Of a stretch of 64,000 bases of DNA, positions 16,473-25,170 are shown one piece after another (the stretch's first letter is position 1; each line of letters begins with the position of its first letter). The DNA comes from Streptomyces sp. MUM 2J. Lineage in GTDB: Bacteria > Actinomycetota > Actinomycetes > Streptomycetales > Streptomycetaceae. The stretch lies in NCBI RefSeq assembly GCF_022414535.1, contig NZ_JADWYM010000002.1, positions 186,001-250,000 on the forward strand, written 5' to 3'. The notes below the pieces were generated by a model. That model searched no databases. It worked only from the letters and a program-made list of their open reading frames with translations, and was not told the DNA's origin. The translations under genes and the position numbers were made by a program.

Positions 16473-19400
16473 CAAAGTCGGCCTCCTCTCTGGGCGTTGC
16501 GGAGGCGGCGCATGACCTCGGCGCCGATCTGCTGCGGGGTGGCCTGCGCCGAGGTGACGGTGACCGGCATCGTGCCGATCAGCGGCTGTCGCTCGCGTAC
16601 GTACACGACCTGGACGGTCCCTGCCGGGCGGGCGTCGACCGTGCGTACGGGCGCGGGGGCGGCTTCGGCCGAGGCGAGCTGGAGCCCGAAGCGCTGGGCC
16701 ACGTCGGTGAGGACGGCCGTGGCCGCCGCGCGCTTGGCCGGCGCGAGCGGGATGAACGCCTCGCCGCCCGTGCTCGCCTCCGCGAACTTGATCAGCGCGG
16801 TGGGCGAGGAGTAGACGCCGGGCTCCCAGATGCCGCCGTCCGCGTACGCCAGGCCCTTGTTGGCCTTCGCAAGGTCGGAGAGGAACATGGTCGCGCGGGA
16901 GCCGAGCGCGGACCTGATACGGGACTGGCCGAGGTTGCCGACCTCGATAATCCGGTCCTCCTCCAGGCCGGTTGTGTCGGCGACCTTGTGGATGCCGGTG
17001 GTGCTCGTCCTGATCGCGCTGATGATGGTCAGCAGGTCCGTGAGGTCCTCGGCCGCGAGGGTCCTGGCGGCCGCCCTCGCCACGTCGTTGGCCTGCCGCG
17101 CCCGCTTCGGGTTCTTCACGGCCTCGGCGGCCAGCTTCTCCGCTGCCTCGTCTCCCTGTTCGGCGAGCCGCGCGGCGAGGTCGCCGTAGCCGAGGGCAGC
17201 GAGCCTGGCCAGGTTCTGCTCGAAGGCGCTCTGGTCCTTCACGGCCTGGCGGAGCTGGGCGGTGAAGTCGCCGAGGGTCGCCTTCGCGACCAGGCCCAGC
17301 CGTTGAAGGTCGGAGGCCATCTCCTTGAGGTACTTCGACGAGCCGGTGGCCATCTTGTGAGTCAGCTCGATGCCGTCCTCACCCATGGCCTCGAGCGCGT
17401 CGGCCACGTCCTGGCCCGCGCGCCGGGCGACGGTGCGCAGGTCCTTGCGCCACCGCTCGGTCCGTCGCACCGCCTTGGCGAGGTTCTTCTCGAACCTCGA
17501 CAGGTCGAAGACCTCGACCTCCTTGCCCTTCCGCTTCACGGTGCGCATGGAGTCCGACCGGATCGACGACACCGACACGAGCTCGCTCCCGCCGCCGGAG
17601 GGGGCGTAGGACCAGCCGGACAGGCCGCCGGCCGCGTACCAGGTGACGTCGCCGCCGAAGCGCCGGACGACCTCCTCGACGATCGCCTTGCTGCGGGGGC
17701 GCTTGCTCACGGCGAGCGGTACGTACGCCTCGCCCTGGGTCTCCGGCTCGGCCCACACCCGCCAGGAGCCGGCCGGGGCGATCTGCGCGACGTGGTTCTC
17801 GCGGCGCACTCCTCCGTTCGCGAAGTAGTCGACGACGGCGCCGTCGGCGCGGGCCTGGATGGAGTCGGGGATGCCGTTGGCGTCCTGGTCCCACGAGGTG
17901 GCCTTGAGGAAGACGCCAACGCCGACGTTCCGTCCGTAGATGTTGTTGATCGCACCCTGAATCGTGCCGATCGAGGTGAGGGGCGGCTGCGTCGGCACCG
18001 TGACCTCGGCCTTGCCGTCCGGCAGGGTGCGGATCTTGAAGCCGAGGTCTTCCAGCTCCTGGCGGGCGGCGGCGGTGGGCGCGCTGATCGTGACCGTCTT
18101 CGCGTTGGGCGTGGTGCGTAGCTTGTCCCGCATCGCCTGCAGGGAGGCGAGAGCCCCCTGTGTGGCGGCGCTGACCTTGACGTTCTTGCTGCCGGGGACC
18201 GTAGCGAGCTGGTCGATGAGCGCCTTCAGGGTGCCGCGGGCGCCCTTCGTGGGAGCCGTGATCTTGATTTCCCGGGTGCCGGGGACGGTCTTCACGGTGA
18301 AGCCGAGGTCCTTCAGCTTCTTCTGGGCGTCCTCGCTGAGCGAGTCCACGCGGATCGTGGTCGACTTCGGCAGCCGGTCGAACTCGGCCTGCACGGCGAG
18401 GAGATCCGCGAGCGTGGAGTCCATGCCCTCGGTCTCCAGCAGCAGCGACACCTTGGACGGCAGCAGGCCGAGGCTGTCCGCGACCGCCTCCGCCTGTTCA
18501 CGCGTCAGCCCGTAGCCCTGGGCGGCCTTGACCGCGGCCGTGCGCGCCTTGTCCATCTGCTCGCGGGCGGCGGCCAGGGATTCCGGCAGCGACGCGCCGT
18601 TCTGCTGGGCGAGTGCGTACGCCGAGACCGCGGCGTCGGCGGCGGCGTCGCTCAGGGACGTGAGGGACTGGTAGAGCTGCTGGCCGTTGCGGGTCGTGGT
18701 GTTCAACGTGCCGTTGTTGTTCAACAGGGCCTTGCCGAAGCCGTCGGCCTTGTCGATCCCGTCGTCCAGGGCCTCGTTCACGTTGAGGATGGCGCTGTTC
18801 ACGCGTGCCTCGGCGGCCTGGAGCGAGATGCTGCCGCCGGAGAGCAGGTCGAGGGCGTCCTTGAGCGCGCGGGTGCGCTGGTCGGCGTCCGCCGTCCGGT
18901 CGGCCAGGGAGCCGACGGCGGCCTTGAGCTTGTCGTAGGCGGTGACGCCCTGACCGGTGCCGCGCTGAGCTTCGGCGAGGTCCTTGGCACGCTGGACGGA
19001 CTCGTCCATCTCTCCCTTGACGCCGTTCAGGGCGTCGGCGGCGTCCTGCGCTCTGCGGCCCAGGACGTCGTAGCCCTGCCAGGTGTCGCCGAACTCGTTG
19101 GTCTGCCACACGTCGTCGTGCGCGTCGGCGACCGCCTGCAGCCGACCCTGGAGGTCATCCAGGCTCACGCCCTGCCCGAGGTAGGCGTCGGTGAGCTCGG
19201 ACAGCGAGACGCCCGCGTTCTTCATGACGTCGACCAGGCGCTGGCCTCCGTCAGCCGTCTTCGTGTCCATCAGGAACTTCGCGGCCTGGGCCCGGACGTT
19301 GGCGTCGATGGCACCGTTGGAGGCGAGCAGCGCCTCGGTCAGGTCGCTGATCCGCTGTTCGTGCGCGGCCGCCCTCTCGGCGGCCTTCTGCTGCCGGTCG

Positions 19401-21526
19401 GCGAGAAGGCCGAGCCCGACGGCGACACCGGTCAGCGCCAGTCCCCAGGGGCCGCCCATGACTCCGACCAGACCGCGCATCGCACCGGTCAGCCCGGTGC
19501 CGGCGGCCCGGGTGATGCCGCTGAGCGTGCCCCGGAAGCCGGATCCGGCCGTGGAGGCGGAGCGGAACGAGGCCGTCATCGCGCCGATGACCGGGACCCG
19601 GGTCTGCAGGACTGCGAAGGCCGCCCCGTAACGGGTCACCGCCTGCCCCGAAGCCGTGGCCAGAGCGCGCTGTACGGCCATCTGCTGGTTGAGGGACTGG
19701 AACGCCCCGGTCACCCGGCCACGGACGGTGGAGGCCAGGTTGGACATCACCGGGCTGACACGGCGGGCCAGCAGCATGGCGAGGATCGCCGTCTGGACAG
19801 GGCCGGGCAGGGAGCCGAACCCGGAGACCAGGCTGCCGATGATCGTCCCGATCGGCACCAGGACGCCTGAGAGGTACGCGACCGCGGAAGCCGCGGCGTC
19901 CAACACCATCACGACGACGTCCAGGGAGTTGGCGGCGCCGTCCGACTCATCACTCACGTCGGCAAGGGCTCTGCCGATGGGGCTCAGCCCGTCCGCCAGG
20001 TTGGCCAGCACCGTCATCAGGGCCTTGCCCGCGTTGATGAGGAGGTGCAGCCCGTCGGCGAGGGCTTCTCCACCCAGCGCCTTCAACGGGTCGAGGAGCT
20101 GCTCCGCCTCGTCGATCAGGCCACCGAGGCCCTCCTGTGCCCGCTGCTTGAGCTCGGGACCGTAGAGGGTCGCCAGGTCGCGCCCGTACTCGATCGCGGC
20201 GACGAGGTACGGCGTCGCGGACGACAGGCCCTGCGTCATGAGCCGGGTCACGTACTCCAGGCCCGGTGCCATCGCGTCGTACAGCGCGAGGCCGGTCTGC
20301 CGCGTCTGCTTCCGCAGCAGCGTCATCGCGCCCGCCAGGCCCTGGCCGCGGGCGGCGGTGATCTGCGCGGCCGCGCCCGTCTCGCGTACGGCGAGGTTGA
20401 GCGCGTCGAAGGACTCGGTGCCCTGGTGGGCGAGCGCGATGGCGCCGGACATGGCGGGCTTGCCCATCGCCCTCTTCACCGCGGCGGTGAAGTCCTGCTG
20501 CGACATCTCGTGCTGGGCGCGGCTCAGCTCCTCGATGACGTACCGCAGTCCCTTGAACCGGCCCTGGGTGTCCCACGCCTCGATGCCGAGGGCCTTCAGC
20601 CCTCTGCGCATGTCCTTGGTTGGCGCGGCGAGGTTGGCCATCATGCCGCGCAGCGCGGTGCCGGCGGTCTGGCCGAGGATGCCGGCCTTGCCGAGCATGC
20701 CGACGGCGCTGGCCGCGTCCTCCATGCTGACGCCGAGGCCGGCGGCGACAGGTCCGGCGTACCGCATGGCGTAGTAGATGTCGATGATGCCGCCGGAGGC
20801 GTTGTTCGCGGTGGCGGCCAGGATGTCGGCGGCGCGGGCGGCTTGGTCGGCACCGAGGCCGAACTGGTCCATGATGTCGCCGAGGTAGCGGGCCGAGTCT
20901 GCGGCGTTGACTCCGGCGGCGGAGGCGAGCTGGAGCGAGGCGCGGGTCGCGGAGATGGCCTGGTCGGTGCGGAAGCCCGCCTTCGCCAGTTCCACCATCG
21001 CCTCGGCGGCGTCGGCCGCGGTGGTGGTCGGGAGGGTCAGGTCGTTGCCGAGCTGGTTGGCCATCCAGGCGGCGCGCTGCATCTGCCCGGCGGTGGCACC
21101 GGTCACCGCCTGGAAGACGTTCATCTGCCGCTGGTAGCGGTTGCCCTCCTCGACCAACTGGCCCGTGCCCAGGAAGAGCGCCCCTCCGGCAAGGAGGCGG
21201 CTGAGCGCGCCCGCCTGTCGGCCAGCGCCCTTGAGGGAGCGCTCCAGTACGCCGGCGTCGCTGCCCGCGCGGCGCAGGCGGTCACCGGTCTGGCCACCCC
21301 GGGTGCCGAGGGTGCCGAGGCGGGTGGCGGTGGCCTGGGCACGGGTGCCGAGGAGGTCGATCTGCCGGGCGGTGCGTCGGCTGGAGGCGTCGAGCGTGGC
21401 GAGGCGGCGATCGAGGTCGCGCGTACGGCGGCCCAGGTCCCGGGCAGCGTCGGCGGCCGAACGCAGCCCGGAGATCAGGCTGTTGGCCTGCGCCGTCAGC
21501 TGGACGGTGAGGTTGTACGTCGCCAT
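16472..21526 (-). CDS. Tape measure protein (1684 aa)
   Basis: This protein sets tail length and fills the tail tube. Residues 1-100 are coiled coil (ADAARDLGRRTRDLDRRLAT). Residues about 130-350 match the TP901-type PhageMin_Tail domain (NQLGNDLTLPTTTAADAAEA, ALRGMMANLAAPTKDMRRGL). A hydrophobic helix follows near 690 (GGPWGLALTGVAVGLGLLAD). Around 1060-1180 four related repeats of about 30 residues occur, each ending in a beta strand such as KNVKVSAATQG or KTVTISAPTAA. At 1684 residues the family rule of about 1.5 angstrom per residue would give a tail near 250 nm. It lies between the gpGT pair and Dit as expected. Confidence 0.9.
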   Translation of the reverse strand: MATYNLTVQLTAQANSLISGLRSAADAARDLGRRTRDLDRRLATLDASSRRTARQIDLLGTRAQATATRLGTLGTRGGQTGDRLRRAGSDAGVLERSLKGAGRQAGALSRLLAGGALFLGTGQLVEEGNRYQRQMNVFQAVTGATAGQMQRAAWMANQLGNDLTLPTTTAADAAEAMVELAKAGFRTDQAISATRASLQLASAAGVNAADSARYLGDIMDQFGLGADQAARAADILAATANNASGGIIDIYYAMRYAGPVAAGLGVSMEDAASAVGMLGKAGILGQTAGTALRGMMANLAAPTKDMRRGLKALGIEAWDTQGRFKGLRYVIEELSRAQHEMSQQDFTAAVKRAMGKPAMSGAIALAHQGTESFDALNLAVRETGAAAQITAARGQGLAGAMTLLRKQTRQTGLALYDAMAPGLEYVTRLMTQGLSSATPYLVAAIEYGRDLATLYGPELKQRAQEGLGGLIDEAEQLLDPLKALGGEALADGLHLLINAGKALMTVLANLADGLSPIGRALADVSDESDGAANSLDVVVMVLDAAASAVAYLSGVLVPIGTIIGSLVSGFGSLPGPVQTAILAMLLARRVSPVMSNLASTVRGRVTGAFQSLNQQMAVQRALATASGQAVTRYGAAFAVLQTRVPVIGAMTASFRSASTAGSGFRGTLSGITRAAGTGLTGAMRGLVGVMGGPWGLALTGVAVGLGLLADRQQKAAERAAAHEQRISDLTEALLASNGAIDANVRAQAAKFLMDTKTADGGQRLVDVMKNAGVSLSELTDAYLGQGVSLDDLQGRLQAVADAHDDVWQTNEFGDTWQGYDVLGRRAQDAADALNGVKGEMDESVQRAKDLAEAQRGTGQGVTAYDKLKAAVGSLADRTADADQRTRALKDALDLLSGGSISLQAAEARVNSAILNVNEALDDGIDKADGFGKALLNNNGTLNTTTRNGQQLYQSLTSLSDAAADAAVSAYALAQQNGASLPESLAAAREQMDKARTAAVKAAQGYGLTREQAEAVADSLGLLPSKVSLLLETEGMDSTLADLLAVQAEFDRLPKSTTIRVDSLSEDAQKKLKDLGFTVKTVPGTREIKITAPTKGARGTLKALIDQLATVPGSKNVKVSAATQGALASLQAMRDKLRTTPNAKTVTISAPTAAARQELEDLGFKIRTLPDGKAEVTVPTQPPLTSIGTIQGAINNIYGRNVGVGVFLKATSWDQDANGIPDSIQARADGAVVDYFANGGVRRENHVAQIAPAGSWRVWAEPETQGEAYVPLAVSKRPRSKAIVEEVVRRFGGDVTWYAAGGLSGWSYAPSGGGSELVSVSSIRSDSMRTVKRKGKEVEVFDLSRFEKNLAKAVRRTERWRKDLRTVARRAGQDVADALEAMGEDGIELTHKMATGSSKYLKEMASDLQRLGLVAKATLGDFTAQLRQAVKDQSAFEQNLARLAALGYGDLAARLAEQGDEAAEKLAAEAVKNPKRARQANDVARAAARTLAAEDLTDLLTIISAIRTSTTGIHKVADTTGLEEDRIIEVGNLGQSRIRSALGSRATMFLSDLAKANKGLAYADGGIWEPGVYSSPTALIKFAEASTGGEAFIPLAPAKRAAATAVLTDVAQRFGLQLASAEAAPAPVRTVDARPAGTVQVVYVRERQPLIGTMPVTVTSAQATPQQIGAEVMRRLRNAQRGGRL

Positions 21527-21535
21527 CCGGCTGGC

Positions 21536-22437
21536 TCACCGCCCGTTCGGCGGGTCGTCGCCGTGCAGCGCGTCGTACGCCTGGCGGGGCAGGAGGGTGA
21601 TCTTGATGCCGTAGCCGGGGCGGCCCTCGGGTACTTGGTCGCGCTCCTGTGCGATGAGCTCGCAGCCTGGGCAGCGCATGGTGTCGGTGACGTACGCGTG
21701 CTGGTGGCCGCCCTTGGCCGGGTCCCACTCCTCCGCTCGCGTACGGCAGTCCGGGCACAGCGTGCGCTGCCACTGCTGCCAGGCCAGGGCCTTGGCCCGG
21801 TCCAGGTCGCTCCAACGGCCGTCCCCGCCGAGGAGCCGCGAGTGCGGGATGCCGTACCGCTCGCACAGCTCCAGCTCGGCCCGCAGCCGCGGGTCGGCCG
21901 TCAGCCTTTTCCCAGGTCGGCGGCCTTGTCGGCCCGGCCCTCCTGTTGTACCTCCCATGCCGCCTCCCACAGGGCGTTCGCGTCCGGCGTCGACCAGGAG
22001 TCGAGGAGCTCGCGCGCCTCGGCGTCGCTCATGCCGTCCGTGCTGGAGGCGGCGATCAGCGCGGCTGGGAAGGTGTCGGGGTTGAACGCGGCTCCGTCGG
22101 CGGCCTGTTCGTCGGTCGGCGGATGAGCGTGGATGAGCTCCTCGAGGACCGGGCGCGGCAGCGCGCGGAAGGTGAGGTAGACCGATGCCCTGTCGAGCGC
22201 CTCGCGTGCCGCCTCGCAACGCTCGGCGGCGAGGCGGGCCCGCTCGGCGAACACGCCGTTGTCCGCGTCGCTCTCGGCAAGCAGCCGGGCCCGGTCGGCG
22301 GCCCGCCTGGCCTCGTCGTACTCTGTGCGCCGCGCTGCGTCGTCGCAGATCCGAAGAACGCGCTCTGGAAGCGAGCGGCGGCGCAGCCGCTCCATCTTCC
22401 GCTCCCACGACACCGCGCCCTTGCCACCGGCGGCCAT
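21536..22437 (-). CDS. Tail assembly chaperone gpGT, -1 frameshift product (300 aa)
   Basis: A programmed -1 frameshift at GGGAAAA (21913-21907) near the end of the gpG gene would fuse its first 177 residues to 123 residues read in the overlapping frame, beginning RLTADPRLRAELELCERYG. The T part carries a zinc ribbon of two Cys pairs (CPDC and CPGC), which would help recruit tail tube subunits to the tape measure. The T frame has no convincing start of its own. It ends ten bases before the tape-measure start. Frameshifting in these genes is well known in siphoviruses; here it is inferred from the heptamer, its phase and the intact overlapping frame. Confidence 0.8.
21901..22437 (-). CDS. Tail assembly chaperone gpG (178 aa)
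   Basis: A 178-residue helical protein that coats the tape measure during tail assembly. The N-terminus is basic (WERKMERLRRRSLPERVLRI), and the centre is rich in charged helices with the segment LPRPVLEELIHAHPPTDEQA. ATG 22437 overlaps the stop of the major tail protein as TGATG, so the two genes are translationally coupled. The stop at 21901 comes just after the slippery heptamer. It is the more abundant product of the gpG/gpGT pair if the family pattern holds. Confidence 0.8.
   Translation of the reverse strand: MAAGGKGAVSWERKMERLRRRSLPERVLRICDDAARRTEYDEARRAADRARLLAESDADNGVFAERARLAAERCEAAREALDRASVYLTFRALPRPVLEELIHAHPPTDEQAADGAAFNPDTFPAALIAASSTDGMSDAEARELLDSWSTPDANALWEAAWEVQQEGRADKAADLGKG
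21907..21913 (-). other. Slippery heptamer GGGAAAA for -1 frameshift
   Basis: Read on the minus strand the site is G GGA AAA in the gpG frame, the canonical X XXY YYZ form. It is followed by GGC TGA in frame 0 and by AGG CTG ACG in frame -1, which opens the T frame. It lies two codons before the gpG stop. Confidence 0.75.
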
Positions 22438-22934
22438 CAGGCGGTACCCGTCGAGGCGGCCGGGACAGCGGCGTCCAGCGCCGGCGGGGACGTGATCGAG
22501 AAGATCGCCTGGAACTTCGCCGCCTCGTTGCCCGCGTTGTACTGCGCGGCGCGGGACGCAACCTGCACAGGGAAGGTGTCCATCGACTTCGACCCGGGGA
22601 CATCGCCCTTGCGCAGGAAGACGACGAAGCCGCTCGCGCCCTTGGGCAGCAGGGTCTCGATGGTGTCGCTGAGCTGGTCCTCGTAGAAGGTGATCGAGGA
22701 GTTGTCGGCCTTGTCGTTCCCCGGGATCGAGGACGAGAAGGTCGACGCCATGTCCGGCGTCTCGATCGCCTCGTTCGTCAGCGACCAGCCGTCGACATCG
22801 CTGATCGCCTCGGTCAGGTCGGTCGCGTTCGGCGCGGAGATCTCCTCGCGGATGGGGATCATGTTCTCGGCGGCGACATCCTTCAACCAGAGGATCTTGG
22901 TGATGCCGCGCCGCATGAAGCGCTGCTGAGCCAC
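22437..22934 (-). CDS. Major tail protein (165 aa)
   Basis: A 165-residue tail tube protein. The sequence FMRRGITKILWLKDVAAENM, then ISAPNATDLTEAISDVDGWS, then ASTFSSSIPGNDKADNSSIT is typical of tube subunits in Streptomyces siphoviruses. The centre also has ITFYEDQLSDTIETLLPKGA. No start ambiguity is obvious; GTG 22934 is used. It follows the tail terminator gene and precedes gpG with a four-base overlap, the standard order. Confidence 0.8.
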   Translation of the reverse strand: MAQQRFMRRGITKILWLKDVAAENMIPIREEISAPNATDLTEAISDVDGWSLTNEAIETPDMASTFSSSIPGNDKADNSSITFYEDQLSDTIETLLPKGASGFVVFLRKGDVPGSKSMDTFPVQVASRAAQYNAGNEAAKFQAIFSITSPPALDAAVPAASTGTA

Positions 22935-23007
22935 AGGGCACTCCCAGAAGGGTGCTGCGCCGGGCTCGTCGGCCGGGCGTCCGCGTGGCTCCGCGGTGAG
23001 AAGAGGA

Positions 23008-23430
23008 TCAGGCAGGCGTCACGGTGATCGTGAACCGCTGCACGTAGGTAACGATACTGCCCTGCGAACCGTCAACCGGTTCTCCGTCGGCGTCGTAGGT
23101 CAACTCCCGGTCGATCACGCGCATCCCTGGAACGTCGAGGTTCCTCAGCCGGCCGGCGACCACCACCCGCACCCGGTCACCGAGCCACTGCACCTGATCG
23201 GCCCGCTCGCCAACGCTCGTCGCCTGGTACGTCCACGCCGCGTCGGCCTGCCAGTCGCCGAACGACGGACCGGAGAACTCGCCGGGCAGGCTGTCGAGGA
23301 TCAGATACGGGAAGGCCGTGGGCTGCCCATCCGGGCCCCGGGGCAGCACGCCGAGCCCACACGGCCGACCGGTGCCGGCGGCGAGCACGTCGACGAGCGC
23401 TCGCGTAAGCGGCAGCCGAGGCGGGCTCAC
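23008..23430 (-). CDS. Tail terminator/completion protein (140 aa)
   Basis: A 140-residue protein in the position of the tail terminator, which caps the tube and joins it to the head. It starts PPRLPLTRALVDVLAAGT. The centre contains TAFPYLILDSLPGEFSGPSF and an alternating segment (DAAWTYQATSVGERADQVQW) like known actinophage tail terminators. It overlaps the preceding connector gene by four bases and precedes the major tail protein. Confidence 0.7.
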   Translation of the reverse strand: MSPPRLPLTRALVDVLAAGTGRPCGLGVLPRGPDGQPTAFPYLILDSLPGEFSGPSFGDWQADAAWTYQATSVGERADQVQWLGDRVRVVVAGRLRNLDVPGMRVIDRELTYDADGEPVDGSQGSIVTYVQRFTITVTPA

Positions 23431-23858
23431 CGCGGCAGCACCCCCTTGCGCAGGGCCTCCAGGAAGGCCGGCTCGGTCTGCCGAAAGGCGGGCTCGATGT
23501 GCGGATACGGCGGCTGCCTGAACGCTCTTCCAAGCCGATCGACGCCGACGAACCCGTACTCCAACCGCCGCGACTGCGGCGCGTCCGTGAACACCACCGC
23601 ACTCATGCGCCCTCCACCCCCGGTCACCTTCACGTCCCAGGAAGCCCGGTACTGGCCAGTGATCACGTTCGGCCCCGGCCGCCCGGAGGCGTTCTTCTGG
23701 ATCCGCACCCGCAACAGCATCGCGTGGTGCCGGGTGATCGCCCGCGTCCGGGCCCGGACAGCTGGCCCGAGGCGCGTGAGAGCAGCAGCGAGCTCAATCG
23801 GGTTGCGGAACGCCGCAGCGTCCGGGTGGGCGTTGGGATGCTGGTTCGGGGAGCGCAC
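23427..23858 (-). CDS. HK97 gp10-like head-tail connector or tail component
   Basis: A protein of about 143 residues with the pattern of HK97 gp10-type proteins: a basic N-terminal helix (ALTRLGPAVRARTRAITRHH) and GRPGPNVITGQYRASWDVKV in the centre, then LEYGFVGVDRLGRAF and PHIEPAFRQTEPAFLEALRK at the end. The start is uncertain. The frame is open upstream to 23942, but GTG 23858 is preferred because the earlier part would overlap the next gene and a hairpin. It sits between the small secreted/membrane genes and the tail terminator. Confidence 0.6.
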   Translation of the reverse strand: MRSPNQHPNAHPDAAAFRNPIELAAALTRLGPAVRARTRAITRHHAMLLRVRIQKNASGRPGPNVITGQYRASWDVKVTGGGGRMSAVVFTDAPQSRRLEYGFVGVDRLGRAFRQPPYPHIEPAFRQTEPAFLEALRKGVLPR

Positions 23859-23881
23859 GGTGGAGCCTAAGGGCTCCACCG
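23858..23881 (-). terminator. Perfect 10-bp hairpin after the small membrane gene
   Basis: CGGTGGAGCC and GGCTCCACCG form perfect arms around a four-base loop, starting seven bases after the stop of the 80-residue membrane gene. This is a strong candidate terminator for the two-gene insert 24597-23888. It may also cover the start codon of the following connector gene and weaken its translation. Confidence 0.6.
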
Positions 23882-23887
23882 CCGCAG

Positions 23888-24130
23888 TCACATACGCTCG
23901 GTCTTCTTCGCCGACCTGTTCATCCAGGACTGGCAGGCCCATCGGGCCAGCCCGCCGACGACGAGGGACACGAGGATGGCGCCCCAGTCGATGACGTGAG
24001 GTAGCCCTGGGAAGAAGGCGAAGAAGGCGAGAGTCGCGACAAGCCCAACGAGGAACGCGGCGATCCCGGCCCGCCGACGTCGCGTCTCCTCTGCTTGGTC
24101 CGGCCCCGGTTCTTGCTGCTGCTCGGTCAT
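23888..24130 (-). CDS. Small two-helix membrane protein (80 aa)
   Basis: An 80-residue protein with a Gln/Glu-rich start (MTEQQQEPGPDQAEETRRRR) and two transmembrane segments, residues 22-42 (GIAAFLVGLVATLAFFAFFP) and 47-66 (IDWGAILVSLVVGGLARWA). The short end is basic. ATG 24130 was chosen because the upstream extension is atypical. It lies with the secreted-protein gene inside the head-tail joining region, where structural genes are expected, and has a terminator behind it. It is likely a moron; superinfection exclusion or envelope function is possible but not shown. Confidence 0.6.
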   Translation of the reverse strand: MTEQQQEPGPDQAEETRRRRAGIAAFLVGLVATLAFFAFFPGLPHVIDWGAILVSLVVGGLARWACQSWMNRSAKKTERM

Positions 24131-24138
24131 GAGCGAAC

Positions 24139-24597
24139 TCACTTCGTGATGTGGTGGCACTGGCTCACGCGGCGCACCCCGTTGACGTGGAGGTGGGCGC
24201 ACGCCTTGCCATAACGAGGCAGCGTCTGCGGATGGTTGTTCCGCATCGGGTCGATCTTGCACTCGCTGTGCGTCTTGCCGCGCGAAGTGCGGTAGGTCTT
24301 GTTGTTCGTGTCGGCGTACGTGAAGTCGATGCGCCAGTTGCAGAAGCCGCTGCCGAGCGCGGCGACGAACCCGCAGTCGACGCCGGCGTTCTGGTACGTG
24401 ATCTTTCTGCCGTCTCCCCGGATGATGTGTGTGAACATGCAGCCGGTCGGGACCTTCATCGTCGCGCCCCCCACGCTGTACTCGAAGGTCTGGACGGGAG
24501 TCGAGCCGACAGCACTGGCGTGGGCGGCTGTGGGGGAGGTTAAGAGGAGGGCTCCTACCGCGGCGAAGGCGGCGGTGAGGCGTGTGACGTACTGCAT
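24139..24597 (-). CDS. Small secreted cysteine-containing protein (152 aa)
   Basis: A 152-residue secreted protein. Residues 1-28 form a Sec signal (VTRLTAAFAAVGALLLTSP, cleaved after AHASA). The mature part has cysteines at CMFTH, DCGF, FCNWR, SECKID, ACAHL and QCHH, enough for three disulfides. It ends GVRRVSQCHHITK. ATG 24597 or the TTG two codons upstream, nearer an AGGAG, is the start. It precedes the 80-residue membrane gene by eight bases. The pair is foreign to the tail gene order. An export-dependent lysogeny function is inferred. Confidence 0.65.
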   Translation of the reverse strand: MQYVTRLTAAFAAVGALLLTSPTAAHASAVGSTPVQTFEYSVGGATMKVPTGCMFTHIIRGDGRKITYQNAGVDCGFVAALGSGFCNWRIDFTYADTNNKTYRTSRGKTHSECKIDPMRNNHPQTLPRYGKACAHLHVNGVRRVSQCHHITK

Positions 24598-24753
24598 GGC
24601 CAAGGCGGCTCTCCTTCCGAATGAACTCCTGATGATCACCAGGGACAACTGCGCCTTCAGTGGGCTGGTTGCAGGAAGCCGGCCGATCTCATCAGCACGA
24701 GCGATCGAGGTGCTCAGTGGGCTGACCAGCAGAAACGTTCACGGTCGCCAGGA

Positions 24754-25170
24754 TCACGTGACGGCCTTCAACTGGACGACTCGGACCACGGCGTAGGTCC
24801 CAACACCGATGTCGGTGACGCGAAACCTGCGGTCAGTCAACTGCGCGTCCCGCACCGAGCGCGATACCCGTACCACGTCATCGACCTGTACTGCTGGCAG
24901 GGACAGAGGAAGGAGCGCCTGGTACGCGGTCGGGGCAGGAAGGGCCGCGACCGCTCCGCCGAAGGGTGGCACGCCTACGAGCTGCCCTGGCCGCGTGATC
25001 GCACCCAGGCCCTCCCAGACCAGGACGGGAGCCGCTCCGTCCGGCCGCAGCTCGCCCGTCGCCTCGTCGAGGTCGTCGCCGGCTGCCCCGTCCGCATCCC
25101 GCCACAGCTGGAGCTCATCGTCGAGCAGCCCCTCCACGACCCGCCGCACCCCCGACAGGTCAAGCGCCAC
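24754..25170 (-). CDS. Head-tail connector, DUF6093-like (138 aa)
   Basis: A 138-residue protein with the small beta-barrel pattern of phage head-closure proteins (Stf/DUF6093 type): LLDDELQLWRDADGAAGDDL at the start, LVWEGLGAITRPGQLV in the middle, and VDDVVRVSRSVRDAQLTDRR then FRVTDIGVGTY at the end. It overlaps the preceding 120-residue gene by 11 bases and is followed by the secreted-protein insert. It should join the portal ring to the tail. The DUF assignment is from memory and needs a profile search. Confidence 0.7.
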   Translation of the reverse strand: MALDLSGVRRVVEGLLDDELQLWRDADGAAGDDLDEATGELRPDGAAPVLVWEGLGAITRPGQLVGVPPFGGAVAALPAPTAYQALLPLSLPAVQVDDVVRVSRSVRDAQLTDRRFRVTDIGVGTYAVVRVVQLKAVT

